Source: Shinisaurus crocodilurus
Taxonomy: Eukaryota; Chordata; Lepidosauria; Squamata; Shinisauridae
Length of the DNA stretch: 64,000 bases
Reading direction: 5' to 3'
Assembly: GCA_021292165.1 (NCBI GenBank)
Contig: CM037878.1
Coordinates: forward strand, 289,960,971 to 290,024,970
Shown here in pieces: positions 55,589-64,000 of this stretch. The position numbers and the translations under genes are program-made. Numbering within the stretch: position 1 is the stretch's first letter; the number at the start of each line of letters is the position of its first letter. The notes under the pieces are model-generated. The model did no database searches, was not told where the DNA came from, and saw only the letters and a list, made by a program, of their open reading frames with translations.

Positions 55589-55752
55589 CATTTCCCCGCC
55601 CCCCCCCCGTGTATAAGACGCCCCCCCACTGGGCAGTTTCGCAACCGTGTGGTTCTCTCCTTGGCTTACTTCCATGTATAAGACGACCCCCAATTTTTAG
55701 TCTAACGATTTTAGGGGAAAGTATAGTCTTACACATGGAAAAATACTGTAAG
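55589..55752. mobile_element. MITE-like insertion private to array 2 unit 4
   Basis: About 165 bp inserted in CTGAGTAC/GTAATAGTC, which is uninterrupted in units 1-3. Ends carry GTGTATAAGACG and (complement) CCATGTGTAAGACTATAC, and TA lies on both sides, suggesting a Tc1/mariner-type TA target. Confidence 0.65.
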
Positions 55753-55849
55753 TAATAGTCATGATGAGTGATACCCACCAATACTGAGGCTTGTAGAAGT
55801 GAGCAGTACTTCTCTCCCGCCAACATTTAACTCCTGTTTTTTATCAAAG

Positions 55850-56050
55850 CTGTCCATCCATAGGAACATTGGGATCTGCCTTAAACTGAGTCGGACCCTT
55901 GTCCATCTAGCCTAGTGCTGTCAACACTGACACATGCAGTGTCTTCTAACAGTGCCTATGCCCATCAGCCTCAGCTAGCCTGCCAATGGTCAGGAATGCT
56001 GGGGGGAGTTGTCCAAAACATTTGTAGGGCACCGGGTTGTGGGAGGTAGC
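55850..56050 (+). mobile_element. dispersed repeat (GATCTGCCTTAAACTGAGTCGG type) and MITE fragment
   Basis: AACATTGGGATCTGCCTTAA, ACTGAGTCGGACC and CATCTAGCCTAGTGCTGTCA continue beyond the array edge, then ATGGTCAGGAATGCTGGGGG from a palindromic MITE. This is the intact version of the sequence cut at every internal unit junction. Confidence 0.6.
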
Positions 56051-56057
56051 TGTCAGA

Positions 56058-57045
56058 CATAGAATCATAGAATCATAGAAAAGTAGAGTTGGAAGGGGCC
56101 TACAGGGCCATCGAGTCCAACCCCCTGCTCAATGCAGGAATCCAGGTCAAAGCATCTCTGACAGATGTCTGTCCAGCCGCACCTTGAATGCCTCCAGAGT
56201 GGGAGAGCCCACCACCTCCCTAGGGAGTTGATTCCATTGTCTTATTGCTCTGACAGTCAGGAAATTTTTCCTGAAGTTTAGGTGGAATCTAGGTTCCTGT
56301 AACTTGAGCCCATTATTCCGTGTCCTGCAAACTGGGATGACCGAGAAGAGATCTTTGCCCTCCTCTGTGTGACATCCCTTCAAATACTGGAAGAGTGCGA
56401 TCATATCTCCCCTCAGTCTCCTCTTCTGAAGGCTAAACATGCCCAGTTCTTTCAGTCTCTCCTCATAGGGCCTTGTTTCCAATCCCTTTATCATCCTTGT
56501 TGCCCTCCTCTGAACCCTCTCCAGTTTGTCTATGTCCTTCTTAAAGTGAGGTGCCCAGAACTGGACGCAGTATTCAAGATGAGGCCTAACCAGTGCCGAG
56601 TAAAGGGGAGTTATCACTTCCCGCGATTTGGAAGCTATACTTCTATTAATACAGCCCAAAATTGCATTTGCCTTCTTTGCAGCCACATCGCATTGCTGGC
56701 TCATATTCAGTTTGTGATCTACCACAATTCCAAGATCCTTCTCACTTGTAGTATTGTTGAGCCAAGTGTCCCCCATTCTGTAACTCTGCATTTGGTTTCC
56801 TCTCCCTAGGTGCAGCACTTGGCATTTATCCCTATTAAATTTCATTCTGTTGTTTTCGGCCCAGCGCTCCAGCCTATCGAGGTCACTTTGAATTTTGTTT
56901 CTGTCTTCCAGAGTATTAGCTGTTCCACCCAACTTTGTGTCATCTGCAAATTTGATAAGCATTCCCTGTACCTCCTGATCCAAGTCATTAATAAAAATGT
57001 TGAAGAGCACCGGGCCCAGGACCGAGCCCTGTGGTACCCCGCTCG
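56058..57045 (-). mobile_element. CR1 LINE, 3' part of ORF2 and 3' end
   Basis: On minus, an open frame begins GVPQGSVLGPVLFNIFINDL, then the catalytic FADD (KFADDTKLGG), then the thumb and C-terminal region (RRATRMIKGLETRPYEERLK, GMFSLQKRRLRGDMIALFQY, WNQLPREVV) to a stop at 56147. It is followed by the CR1 3'UTR and the terminal octamer repeat (ATAGAATC)n at 56061-56077. 5' truncated upstream of RT motif B. No stops over about 298 codons. Confidence 0.9.
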
Positions 57046-57257
57046 TTACCTCTCCATAATGGAGAACATCCTCTTCCTTCCCTAGAGGGAGTGGAGGCGT
57101 TCTCCCAAGTCCTCCTCCAAGGGAGAGATCTTAACCGACATCAGCCTGGAACGCAAGAGCGGGCCGGAGGGGCCACTGAGGAGTGGGTGGGCAGCACCGC
57201 CTCTTGCTTGCACCCCTCACAGTCACTGTTGCGCCTGGAGTGTTGAGGGGAGATACC

Positions 57258-57336
57258 CATCCCTTCCCTGCTGGCTGGGGATGATGGGAGTTGTAGACTG
57301 ACACATCTGGAAGTCACCAGATTGGGGAAAGCTGCT
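57258..57336. mobile_element. palindromic MITE fragment
   Basis: CTGGCTGGGGATGATGGGAG then TTGTAGACTGACACATCTGG; right half of the CATCTGGAAG palindrome family. Confidence 0.45.
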
Positions 57337-57549
57337 TTGCACACACAAGTATACAAATGCAACACCGTTCCAAGGGTGACACTGTGAACTGAGAGGCATT
57401 TTTTTTTTTGGTTCTTACGCAGTCTCATAGAGGTAACCTTCAGCCTGGCTCCAGCTCCCCAGTGATCCTCGCCGGGTCTTCCATGAGCTCCAGCCAGCTG
57501 CTGCCTCTTTTTCTCCCAGGGGCAGGCACTGCTGCGCCAGTCCGGGATG

Positions 57550-58250
57550 CCATCCCAGTGTTTTCCCAATCATAGCAAGGTGGTGGGGGGGGGGGACGAC
57601 CTTTTTTGGCTTTCTGTTTGAGCGATGGCGCTCGGGGCCAATGGGGCTACTGCAAACTTTATTGGTTCTGCATGGGGCTAGGAGCCAGACCCCGCCCTGC
57701 CTGGAGGTGGTGGTGGGAATGAAGCCCTTTAACAAAGCCAGGTGAGGAGCGGAGGAGCAATGCGCTGGGGCTCCGTGGGGCAGCAGGAGGCCGGCCTTGC
57801 AGGGCGTGGCCCCGGAGGACTGGGCGCAGCGCGTCAGTCTCGCCCAGGCGCGAGCCGAGCCGAGCCCAGCCCAGCCCAGCCCAGCCCAGCCCAGCCCAGC
57901 CCAGCCCAGCCCTGCGCTCGAGCCGCGGATCCTCCTCGGCAGCGCCCCTCTCGCACGCAGGGTCGGTGCAAGGCAGTTTGGTTCCCTAGGCAAGATCAGA
58001 TATTTAGCGCCCCCCCTTCCCACTTGAGCCCTCCCTCCCTCCAGCCCTATGTTCCTGGCGCCCCCTTTAGCCCGGCGCCCTAGGCAGCCGCCTAGTTGGC
58101 CTAATGGTAGCACCGGCCCTGCTCGCACGGCAGCCTCCGCGCTGCCTCTTTCAACACGGATCCAGATCAGGGAAAAGAAATCCCACCCCCTACCAAAAAA
58201 AAAAAAAAGACGAAGGAAAAGGAGAGGGGGTGGGACCATTGGCAGAGTCT
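57550..58250. other. GC-rich stretch with (CAGCC)n minisatellite
   Basis: CpG-rich interval with poly-G at 57582-57594 and about ten CAGCC pentamers at 57863-57912. It forces long open frames on both strands (320 codons on minus) that are composition artefacts. It could be a CpG island, but no first exon is recognisable. Confidence 0.5.
57960..58121 (-). mobile_element. hAT-like element end (CAGGGCCGG type)
   Basis: The minus strand starts CAGGGCCGGTGCTACCATTA and GGCGGCTGCCTAGGGCGCC; the same end type as 13419. Inner boundary approximate. Confidence 0.5.
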
Positions 58251-58256
58251 TTACAC

Positions 58257-58392
58257 CAGTGTTCTCCAACCTTGGGTCCCCAGATGTTTTTGGCCTACAA
58301 CTCCCAGCATGCCCCAGCGTAGCGTAGCTGGCTGGGGCATGCTGGGAGTTGTAGGCCAAAAACATCTGGGGACCCAAGGTTGGAGAACACTG
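58257..58392. mobile_element. 135-bp palindromic hAT MITE, copy 7
   Basis: CAGTGTTCTCC...GGAGAACACTG, duplications CTTTACAC at 58249-58256 and 58393-58400. Confidence 0.93.
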
Positions 58393-58611
58393 CTTTACAC
58401 GGACGCGAGGGAGCGGAGAGATGGAGTTCGGATCGTGGGAAGGAAGGCGCGGGCAGGGGAGACGCGGAGAGCAGGTCGGCCGCAGCCTGCCAAGGGGAGG
58501 TCGCCCTCGCCTTGCACATCATGCCTGAGCCGCGCACGGCGTCCGCCCAGCTGGGACCTGCCCTCTAGCTTTGCTGGTTGTGAAGCTGGCTCTGGGTCAT
58601 TGCTTCTAGCG

Positions 58612-58722
58612 ACCCGGCGACCTCCGGATGTGTTGGACTGCAATTCCCATCGTCCCCAGCCAGCCCAGCCAATGGGAGTTGTTGTGCCACGCATCTGGAT
58701 CAGCCTGCCAGGTTGTGGAAGG
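58612..58722. mobile_element. palindromic MITE
   Basis: CTCCGGATGTGTTGGACTGC and CCCATCGTCCCCAGCC facing TGGGAGTTGTTGTGCCACGC; decayed. Confidence 0.5.
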
Positions 58723-58861
58723 CTGGGAATGCGAGCGGGGGGGGGGGGGGAGCTGTCAAAGAGAGCAAAGATTCTGTTGCAACTGAACAGCTGTGGAAGG
58801 ACTGCCCTGCTTCTGCGCTTCCACTTCTGGGGAACCGGATTCTGCACTCAAGCGGTCATTG

Positions 58862-58945
58862 ATTGAGAATGTAAGCCGCCTTGGGTTCCTTGCAGGGAAA
58901 AAGGCGGGGTATAAATATAATAATAATAAATAAATAAAAATAAAT
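58862..58945 (+). mobile_element. tRNA-derived SINE, 3' part
   Basis: GTAAGCCGCCTTGGGTTCCT, AAGGCGGGGTATAAATATAA and AATAAATAAATAAA tail, followed by a (TC)n run and poly-C. Confidence 0.7.
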
Positions 58946-59030
58946 TGCTCTCTCTCTCTCTCTCTCCCTCTTCCTCTCTCTCCACAGCCCCCCCCCCGTT
59001 TATTTTCTCTAGCTTTATCGACCCCCAACC

Positions 59031-59155
59031 TTGGTGTAGTCTTATGCACGTTTAGACAGAAAGAAGTCCTACAACTCTCAGCATTCCCCAGCCAGGGGAG
59101 TGCTGCAAGTTGTAGGACTTCTTAGTGTCCCAAACACGCATGGGATTGCATCCTT
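59031..59155. mobile_element. Harbinger-like MITE, copy 6
   Basis: TAGTCTTATGCACGTTTAGACAG-like left arm with AGTCCTACAACTCTCAGCAT, facing AAGTTGTAGGACTTCTTAGT and ACGCATGGGATTGCATCC. Confidence 0.5.
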
Positions 59156-59478
59156 AGTGTGCTTAACTCCCAAGCTGCCCCCCTCTGGAAGCATTCTAAG
59201 GCTAGAAGCAGACGGTTAAGAGAGAGGCAAGGACTGGGTTGCCTGCCTCCACCCAAGTAGGTTTTGCAGGTTTTTGAATGTATGCAAAAGCCTGCCAAGC
59301 CTGTTGAGTCCAGATGTGAAGGTGAGCTGAAGTCGCCATCTACGTTGCCGTTTTCAAAGTGCCTTCCGGTCTCTGAAAGATCCATCAACTGTCTCCAGCC
59401 TGAGAGGCTGCTACACATGATGGCACAGGCTTCCTTGAGAGTCAATTCTCTTGAATTTTTTTTTTCATTTTTTTTTTT

Positions 59479-59702
59479 ATTACATTTATACCCCGCCTTT
59501 TTTCCTGCAAGGAACCCAAGGCGGCTTACATAATCCTCCTCCGCCTCCTCCATTTTATCCCCACAACAACCCTGTGAGGTAGGTTAGGCTGAGAGTCAGT
59601 GACTGGCCCAAAGTCACCCAGTGAGTTTCATGGCTGAGCGGGGACTCGAACCCGGATCTCCCGAGTCCCAGTCCGACACTCTCACCACTACGCCACACTG
59701 GC
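59479..59702 (-). mobile_element. tRNA-derived SINE, full length
   Basis: Minus: GCCAGTGTGGCGTAGTGGTG, B-box GGTTCGAGTCC (a near-perfect consensus), body and TATAAATGTAATA tail. The best-preserved SINE promoter in the window. Confidence 0.85.
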
Positions 59703-59704
59703 AA

Positions 59705-60295
59705 AGGGGCACGGGGGTTCCTTTCTTTCTTTCAGTATAGAACTCTTTTTACCATTCTGGGGAAGGCTGATCCCTATCTCCTCTGTAATCCTTTATTTAC
59801 TGCTCTGTACATATTTACTGTATTTACTTACTGTATTATTGCTCTTTTCCAAATCTTATCTTTACCAGCTCCAGCCGTCTCCCATGTTTCATCATCAAAA
59901 AACACCTATTGTATCTCAGGTGCTTTATTAATAGAAGTCAGGTCAAGAATAAAAACCAGAAGAACAACAGGCAGCCCTCTTTTCTTTCACATCTTCATTA
60001 GCGTTTGCAAATGTCTATCTGGGAGCCTCCTAGGATGTCGTCGTACAATTTGTAAAAATAATACCGTTGTTGTTGTTGTTGTAAAATAATAATTTTAAAA
60101 ACTGCGCTATTTATGCATCTTGAGTTTGAATTGGTGATGGCATGACACGGGGGGGGGGCAGGAGGGCTGGATTTGGGGAAATGTTGAAAAAATTGCAAGA
60201 TGCTGTTTGGGAATCTGGCGGAAAACACCCCCCCCCCCGAAGCTAAATCTCTCACCAAGGCAGTAAAGTCAGCGGGTAGAGGAGGGCTTTGACAC
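59705..60295. other. intergenic, no recognised element
   Basis: AT-rich, with a short (GTT)n run near 60066-60082 and poly-G and poly-C runs near 60149 and 60230. Confidence 0.5.
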
Positions 60296-60302
60296 CCTCT
60301 AA

Positions 60303-60466
60303 CGCCAGAGACTCGCTTTGATATAAGAGTGTTTTGCATTATAAGCACGGTTCCGGAACGAATTATGCTTGCAATACAAGGTATGACTGTATATGGATAA
60401 GAGAGATGAACACCCATTTTTTATTGTCAAAGATGAAAGGAGACCCAGTGAAAACAACACACAAGT
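60303..60466 (-). repeat. inverted partial copy of the 370-bp repeat
   Basis: CCAGAGACTCGCTTTGATAT, CACGGTTCCGGAACGAATTA and ACAATGAAAGGAGACC-type words match 38150-38315 and 62900-63075 in opposite orientation. Confidence 0.75.
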
Positions 60467-60839
60467 TGTCAACACACCCTCTGGAGGGTGTCAAAGCTAA
60501 GTCCCATCTCTGGTACTAAACCAGAGGGATCATGTGGACATCCTAGGAAGGGTGGAGCAATAATGGCCAAGAGCAGCAGGTGAAAGCAGCAGCAGTAGCG
60601 GCAGGGCTTGGGACTCGTGCGAGATAAAGTTTGTGCTGGCTGGGCAAGTCCCTGGAGAGCCCTTCCTTCCTGCCTCTCAGCAGGCCATGCTGGGCTAGAC
60701 GGACCGAGGGTCCGACTCAATTTAAGGGAGCCCCCATTGTGAGGGTGAGCAACACACGGGCTGGAGGCGGCATGCAGTCACCACCACACCAGCCCTTTCT
60801 TGTGCCTCCCCATCATGCCAGCACATTTTGTGAATGGCA

Positions 60840-61519
60840 CAGGGATGTTGAAGAGTCCTTGGTCTCGAGTCACGAGTCGAGTCACGAGTCTTTGGACCCG
60901 AGTCTCGAGTCCAAGTCCTTGGTCCAAAATGGTGACTCACGAGTCCCGAGTCACTCCCAAAGCTGACTCCACGAGTCCCTATTAAAATCAATGGGGTTTT
61001 TTCCCCAACAAAATAAGGCTACTTCAGACGTGTGGCTTAAATAAATTCTAGGCACAAGTGTGCCTTTTTATCTCAAAACTCTGCCACTGATTTTGGCAAG
61101 AACAGACCAGGCAGACAAACCCAAAATAACCAGGCAGGCAGAGGAGGCAGGGGACCCCAAAGCAGGCAGGCAGAGGCCTTTGTCTTGGACAATTCAAAGT
61201 GTGGAACTGGTTAAGAAGAGACCAGGCAGGCAGAGGAGGCTGGGAACCCCAAACAGGCAGGCAGAGGCAGCCAAACCCAAAATGTCTGAAAGGTTGCATT
61301 TTAGGAAAATGATTTTAAAAAATAAACTTGGATTGTTACTGCAACTAGGTCCAGACAGCACCTGCAGGTGGCATCAAGCCTTGACGAGTCCTTGGTCTCC
61401 AGTCCCGAGTCGAGTCTCGAGTCCCATTAAAAATATTGGGACTCGAGTGCGACTCGAGTCAGAGGGGGGACTCAGTCCGACTCACGAGTCGAGTCCTGGA
61501 GTCCGAGTCCCCATCCCTG
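60840..61519. mobile_element. hAT-like element packed with ACTCG/CGAGT motifs
   Basis: 680 bp, ends CAGGGATG and CATCCCTG, flanked by perfect 8-bp duplications GAATGGCA (60832-60839 and 61520-61527). Both subterminal regions (about 60860-60980 and 61380-61512) are built from dozens of CGAGTC/GACTCG words in both orientations. The interior contains a ~110-bp imperfect tandem duplication (GACCAGGCAGGCAGAGGAGG at about 61110 and 61220). No transposase frame. Confidence 0.88.
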
Positions 61520-61687
61520 GAATGGCAACGCCTTGGACACTCTGGGAGCATCTGAACAGCCAGGGCTCCGAGGTTGGGGGAGAGACCTCAGAGGTGGTCG
61601 TTTGCGGGGAAGGGAGGCCAACTACCACAGATGCAGCATCCCGGCTGCGCCTCAGCCTCCTCTCTTCGCGCTCCGAGGCGCCATACT

Positions 61688-62230
61688 GTTAGAATATGGA
61701 GTTCCCATATTCAGGTTTTGCCTTCGGGCAAGGTTGTTACAGAACCCAGGCCTGATCAAGGTCAGGACTGAGCAAAGTTTCACCTTTGGCCCAGTAAGGG
61801 AAACTGTACAGTTTTTTGTGCCCAGGGAATCTGGAGCAAGGGTCGTGCTAAATTGTGTGCAGCTGGGGTGACATCATGCCTTGATGCAGCTGGCATTACC
61901 TCATTTAGCATGTGACTGTACCATAATGTATATAAGGTGTGTAATGTCTTTGTAATCTTGTTGGGAGAAAAGGAGTATAGGTGAATTAGTGAGTATTGGT
62001 AAGAGAGCATTCTGATAGATAAGAGATTGTTTGTGTGTCATGACTGTAACTGTTTTGTCTGACATACTATTCTCTTTGCACTTTTGTATCATATCACTCT
62101 GTAATCTGTTCATGTTTTTACAAGTCATAGTTTTAGTAAACCTCTGTGTTTAAAAGAAACTGACTTGTCGTTTTGCTTTTTCGCCTACTGACCTAGCACA
62201 CGTTTTTTCTCTACTACCCTAACTTCACAG
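61688..62230 (+). repeat. candidate solo LTR
   Basis: Starts TGTTAGAATATGG and ends ACTTCACA, with a TATA-like GTATATAAGGTG at about 61928. Size, TGTTAG start and TCACA end resemble the copia LTR at 6958-7493, but bodies differ and no target duplication is visible. A solo LTR is the best guess; orientation and edges are provisional. Confidence 0.45.
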
Positions 62231-62234
62231 CACG

Positions 62235-62765
62235 ATTCTGCAGCCACTGGGACAAAGTTGCTTAGCTTTGTTTTTCCCCCCAGCGGTTCAGTTTTCCAAC
62301 ACATACTTAGATGGCCGTCTAAGTGCTTTGCACGGTGGGAGGAGCACAGGGGCGACCTTCACCTCTGCGCTGCTCCCGCCCTGCTTAGGATACCCGTAAT
62401 CCTCCAGGTTTGGAGGGTTACGGGCAGTCTCACTGGATGGCGCTGCCCGCTGCCTTGGGAGGATTTTATTCTAAAAAGCAGGCTATTAATTAGTATAACA
62501 ACCAAACAAAATTCCTTTGTTTCTTTCCATTTGTTCTTTTTTGGCAAGACTAAATATTTCTCTTTAAAAAAAACAACACACACACACATCAGAGAAAGAA
62601 AGAAAACTGAGATTTGGAGGAAGAGTTCTAGACACACAGAGTGGGGTGGCCCATGCATCCTGCTTTACAGTCCCCTATTTGAAGGCATCCGCTCTTTAAA
62701 GGGCTATCCAGTCCACGTCTGGTTTAAAGATAAAGAGCCCTCAGAAGGGAGATCCGGAAGGGCCC
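62235..62765 (+). other. intergenic, no recognised element
   Basis: Contains a short inverted pair CGTAATCCTCCA / TGGAGGGTTACG near 62394-62421 and an A/CA-rich run near 62565-62588. Nothing else recognised. Confidence 0.5.
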
Positions 62766-62768
62766 TTG

Positions 62769-63139
62769 AAGTTTCCATCTAAAATAAAGCTGCTTTGATC
62801 TTGAGCTGTTTTTTTAAATTGATTATCTCAGGAATGGCATTTATTGATTTATTTTAAATCCTCCACTCTGACAGTTCTTCATTCGCCACTGATTTCCAAC
62901 AACAATCACAGAGGACTTGTGTGTTGTTTTCACTGGGTCTCCTTTCATCTTTGACAATAAAAAATTGGTGTTCATCTCTCTTATCCATATACAGTAATAC
63001 CTTGTATTGCAAGCATAATTCGCTCCGGAACCGTGCTTATAATTCAAAACACTCTTATATCAAAGCGAGTCTCTGGCGGGCATGAGCAAGGCTGATTTCG
63101 GCTCGCTACGCCCGCTCGAGGCGAGCGGTTACATCCCTA
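62769..63139 (+). repeat. 371-bp direct repeat, right copy (matches 38018-38386)
   Basis: See the left copy; this copy continues into the full mariner-like MITE, whereas the left copy breaks off after CATCCCTA. Confidence 0.85.
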
Positions 63140-63254
63140 CGACTACTTGTCTTGCAAGACTTTGCTTGTTTATCAAGTCAAAATTTTTTAAAAATTTTTG
63201 CTTGTCCTGCAAAACACTCTCATACCAAGTTACTTGCAATCCAAGGTATTACTG
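62992..63254. mobile_element. Tc1/mariner-like MITE, 263 bp
   Basis: Terminal inverted repeats CAGTAATACCTTG and CAAGGTATTACTG with TA directly on both sides (62990-62991 and 63255-63256). Interior has no coding frame. Related pieces: 38243-38386, 60303-60395 (inverse) and 63810-64000. Confidence 0.85.
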
Positions 63255-63515
63255 TACCTTTATTAGGCCATTCTAAATGTTACAAAATAGTGTGCACGCC
63301 TTCGAGTTCTCCAGAACTCTCCCATCATTCTAGATGGTAAAAAAAAGCAGAGTGGGGTGGGTGAGTTTGTTGGTGTTGAAGTCACGGAGTCTGCATTTAG
63401 TTACAGTCTAAAGGTGGAATGTGAGAGGAGGTAGCAGACGTTCAAATTAGGCTCTACCAAATGCGGTGATGGTTACAGGTTGCACCTAGGATTGTCCTTG
63501 GGACTCTTGTCTTGA

Positions 63516-63665
63516 AGTTTTGTGAGGCACTGGGGAACATTTTGGGACAAGCCGGGCCTGTACAACAGGGATGGGCTCCACTTGCAGCAGAATGGAACCA
63601 GACTTCTGGCACTTAACATAAAAAAGGTGGCAGAGCAGCTTTTAAACAACCCTGGGGAGGGATAG
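63516..63665 (+). pseudogene. LINE-type SGNH-hydrolase domain, C-terminal fragment
   Basis: The plus frame reads SFVRHWGTFWDKPGLYNRDG then LHLQQNGTRLLALNIKKVAE and QLLNNPGEG-stop. W..FW....LY..DGLHL..NG is the last block of SGNH/GDSL-esterase domains, with the DGLH motif supplying the catalytic Asp-x-x-His. Such domains occur in ORF1 of CR1-type and related retroelements. The frame is closed by a stop upstream (63513) and no Ser-containing block is visible, so it is a fragment. Which element family it came from is inference. Confidence 0.6.
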
Positions 63666-63807
63666 GGGATGAAGGTGAAAATGTTTCTGATTGCCCGAAT
63701 GTTGAAGGGGAAGAAATAGGCCATGAGCATATGATAAAACATGATAGCCAGTCAAAGGGCCATAGAGGATGCACATGCCAGGGACATTTGGGGAAGGACG
63801 CCATATA

Positions 63808-64000
63808 CAGTCATGCCTTGGATTGAGAGCATAATTCGTTCCGGAAACGTGCTTGTAATCCAAAACACTCTTATATCAAAACGAAATCCCCCCCCCCCAA
63901 AAAAATTGTACAGAGATTTTTAATTTAAGCCGTACTACAGTACTTGTATTGCAAGACGTCGCTTGTATATCAAGTAAAAAAAAAAATTAAATAAATATTT
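63808..64000. mobile_element. Tc1/mariner-like MITE, runs off the window
   Basis: Begins ACAGTCATGCCTTGGATTGA then ATAATTCGTTCCGG, a relative of 62992-63254. The right part (GTATTGCAAGACGTCGCTTG) continues to the end of the window. Confidence 0.65.

Larger units (their letters stand above)
49578..55905. repeat. tandem array 2: four units of about 1.5 kb
   Basis: Anchored on CAGCAGTGGAA, units are 49578-51210 (1633 bp), 51211-52735 (1525), 52736-54211 (1476) and 54212-55905 (about 1.69 kb including a ~165-bp insertion). Unit 1 has about 110 bp more in its middle; unit 3 lacks a ~47-bp GAGTGGTTCCTTCTGAGTGG-type duplication. Each unit ends in GGAACATTGGGATCTGCCTT then TACTGAGTCGGACCCTTGGT, a dispersed-repeat sequence. 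Overlapping ORFs of 66-174 codons recur on both strands. Confidence 0.92.

Noticed and set aside
57415..58377. 320-codon open frame on the minus strand
   Set aside because: It spans poly-G, a CAGCC minisatellite, a hAT-like end and a palindromic MITE. Composition is repeat-like (GLGWAGLGWAG) and no family is recognisable; an artefact of GC-rich sequence.
38386..64000. DNAJB13 or another conserved neighbour of PAAF1
   Set aside because: Searched by eye for J-domain HPD-type and other expected motifs in the frames given; none found, so the next conserved gene must lie beyond the window.
1..64000. CRISPR arrays, bacterial operons or phage genes
   Set aside because: The regular repeats present are kilobase-scale tandem units or transposons. 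Gene structure is eukaryotic throughout.

Overview
The window looks like a squamate reptile (most likely lizard) nuclear chromosome. It has intron-bearing vertebrate genes, tRNA-derived and 5S rRNA-derived SINEs, L2-like and CR1 LINEs, and very many short palindromic hAT-type elements. The gene order MRPL48 - COA4 - PAAF1 matches a block I know from human 11q13.4. The genus cannot be fixed from the sequence alone, and no bacterial or organellar genes are present.

Gene half (1-38,000). The last four coding exons of MRPL48 (+ strand; mitoribosome large-subunit protein) lie at 2319-15225. The single-coding-exon COA4 (- strand; twin CX9C assembly factor for cytochrome c oxidase) lies at 17320-17577, with an inferred non-coding first exon in the CpG-rich segment near 18.6-18.8 kb. 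PAAF1 (+ strand; WD40 chaperone of the proteasome 19S base) is complete in 12 exons from 18776 to 37535. All splice phases close and the product is 392 residues. COA4 and PAAF1 are head to head and share a short GC-rich promoter with ETS-like, GC-box and YY1-like motifs. MRPL48 and COA4 converge. Two of the genes act in mitochondria and one in proteasome assembly; the arrangement is ordinary housekeeping synteny.

Introns and flanks are crowded with mobile DNA: a 5'-half Ty1/copia element with one intact LTR (4257-7493), a 0.88-kb hAT element with perfect 8-bp target duplications (8679-9562), eight copies of a 135-bp palindromic hAT MITE (seven with perfect 8-bp target duplications), Harbinger-like MITEs, tRNA SINEs, and an L2-like LINE with a 473-codon open reading frame inside PAAF1 intron 11.

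Repeat half (38,000-64,000). No host gene was recognised. Two adjacent tandem arrays dominate. Array 1 (39,951-49,064) has about 3.9 units of ~2.34 kb; each unit is mostly one large inverted repeat (foldback) whose left arm carries two nested insertions, a hAT-like element and a 5S-derived SINE. Array 2 (49,578-55,905) has four units of about 1.5 kb, and the last unit carries a private MITE-like insertion. They are followed by a CR1 fragment, a GC-rich stretch, a 680-bp hAT-like element packed with CGAGT/ACTCG motifs and flanked by a perfect 8-bp duplication, a candidate solo LTR, and a fragment of a LINE-type SGNH-hydrolase domain. A ~370-bp direct repeat (38,018 and 62,769) brackets this half.
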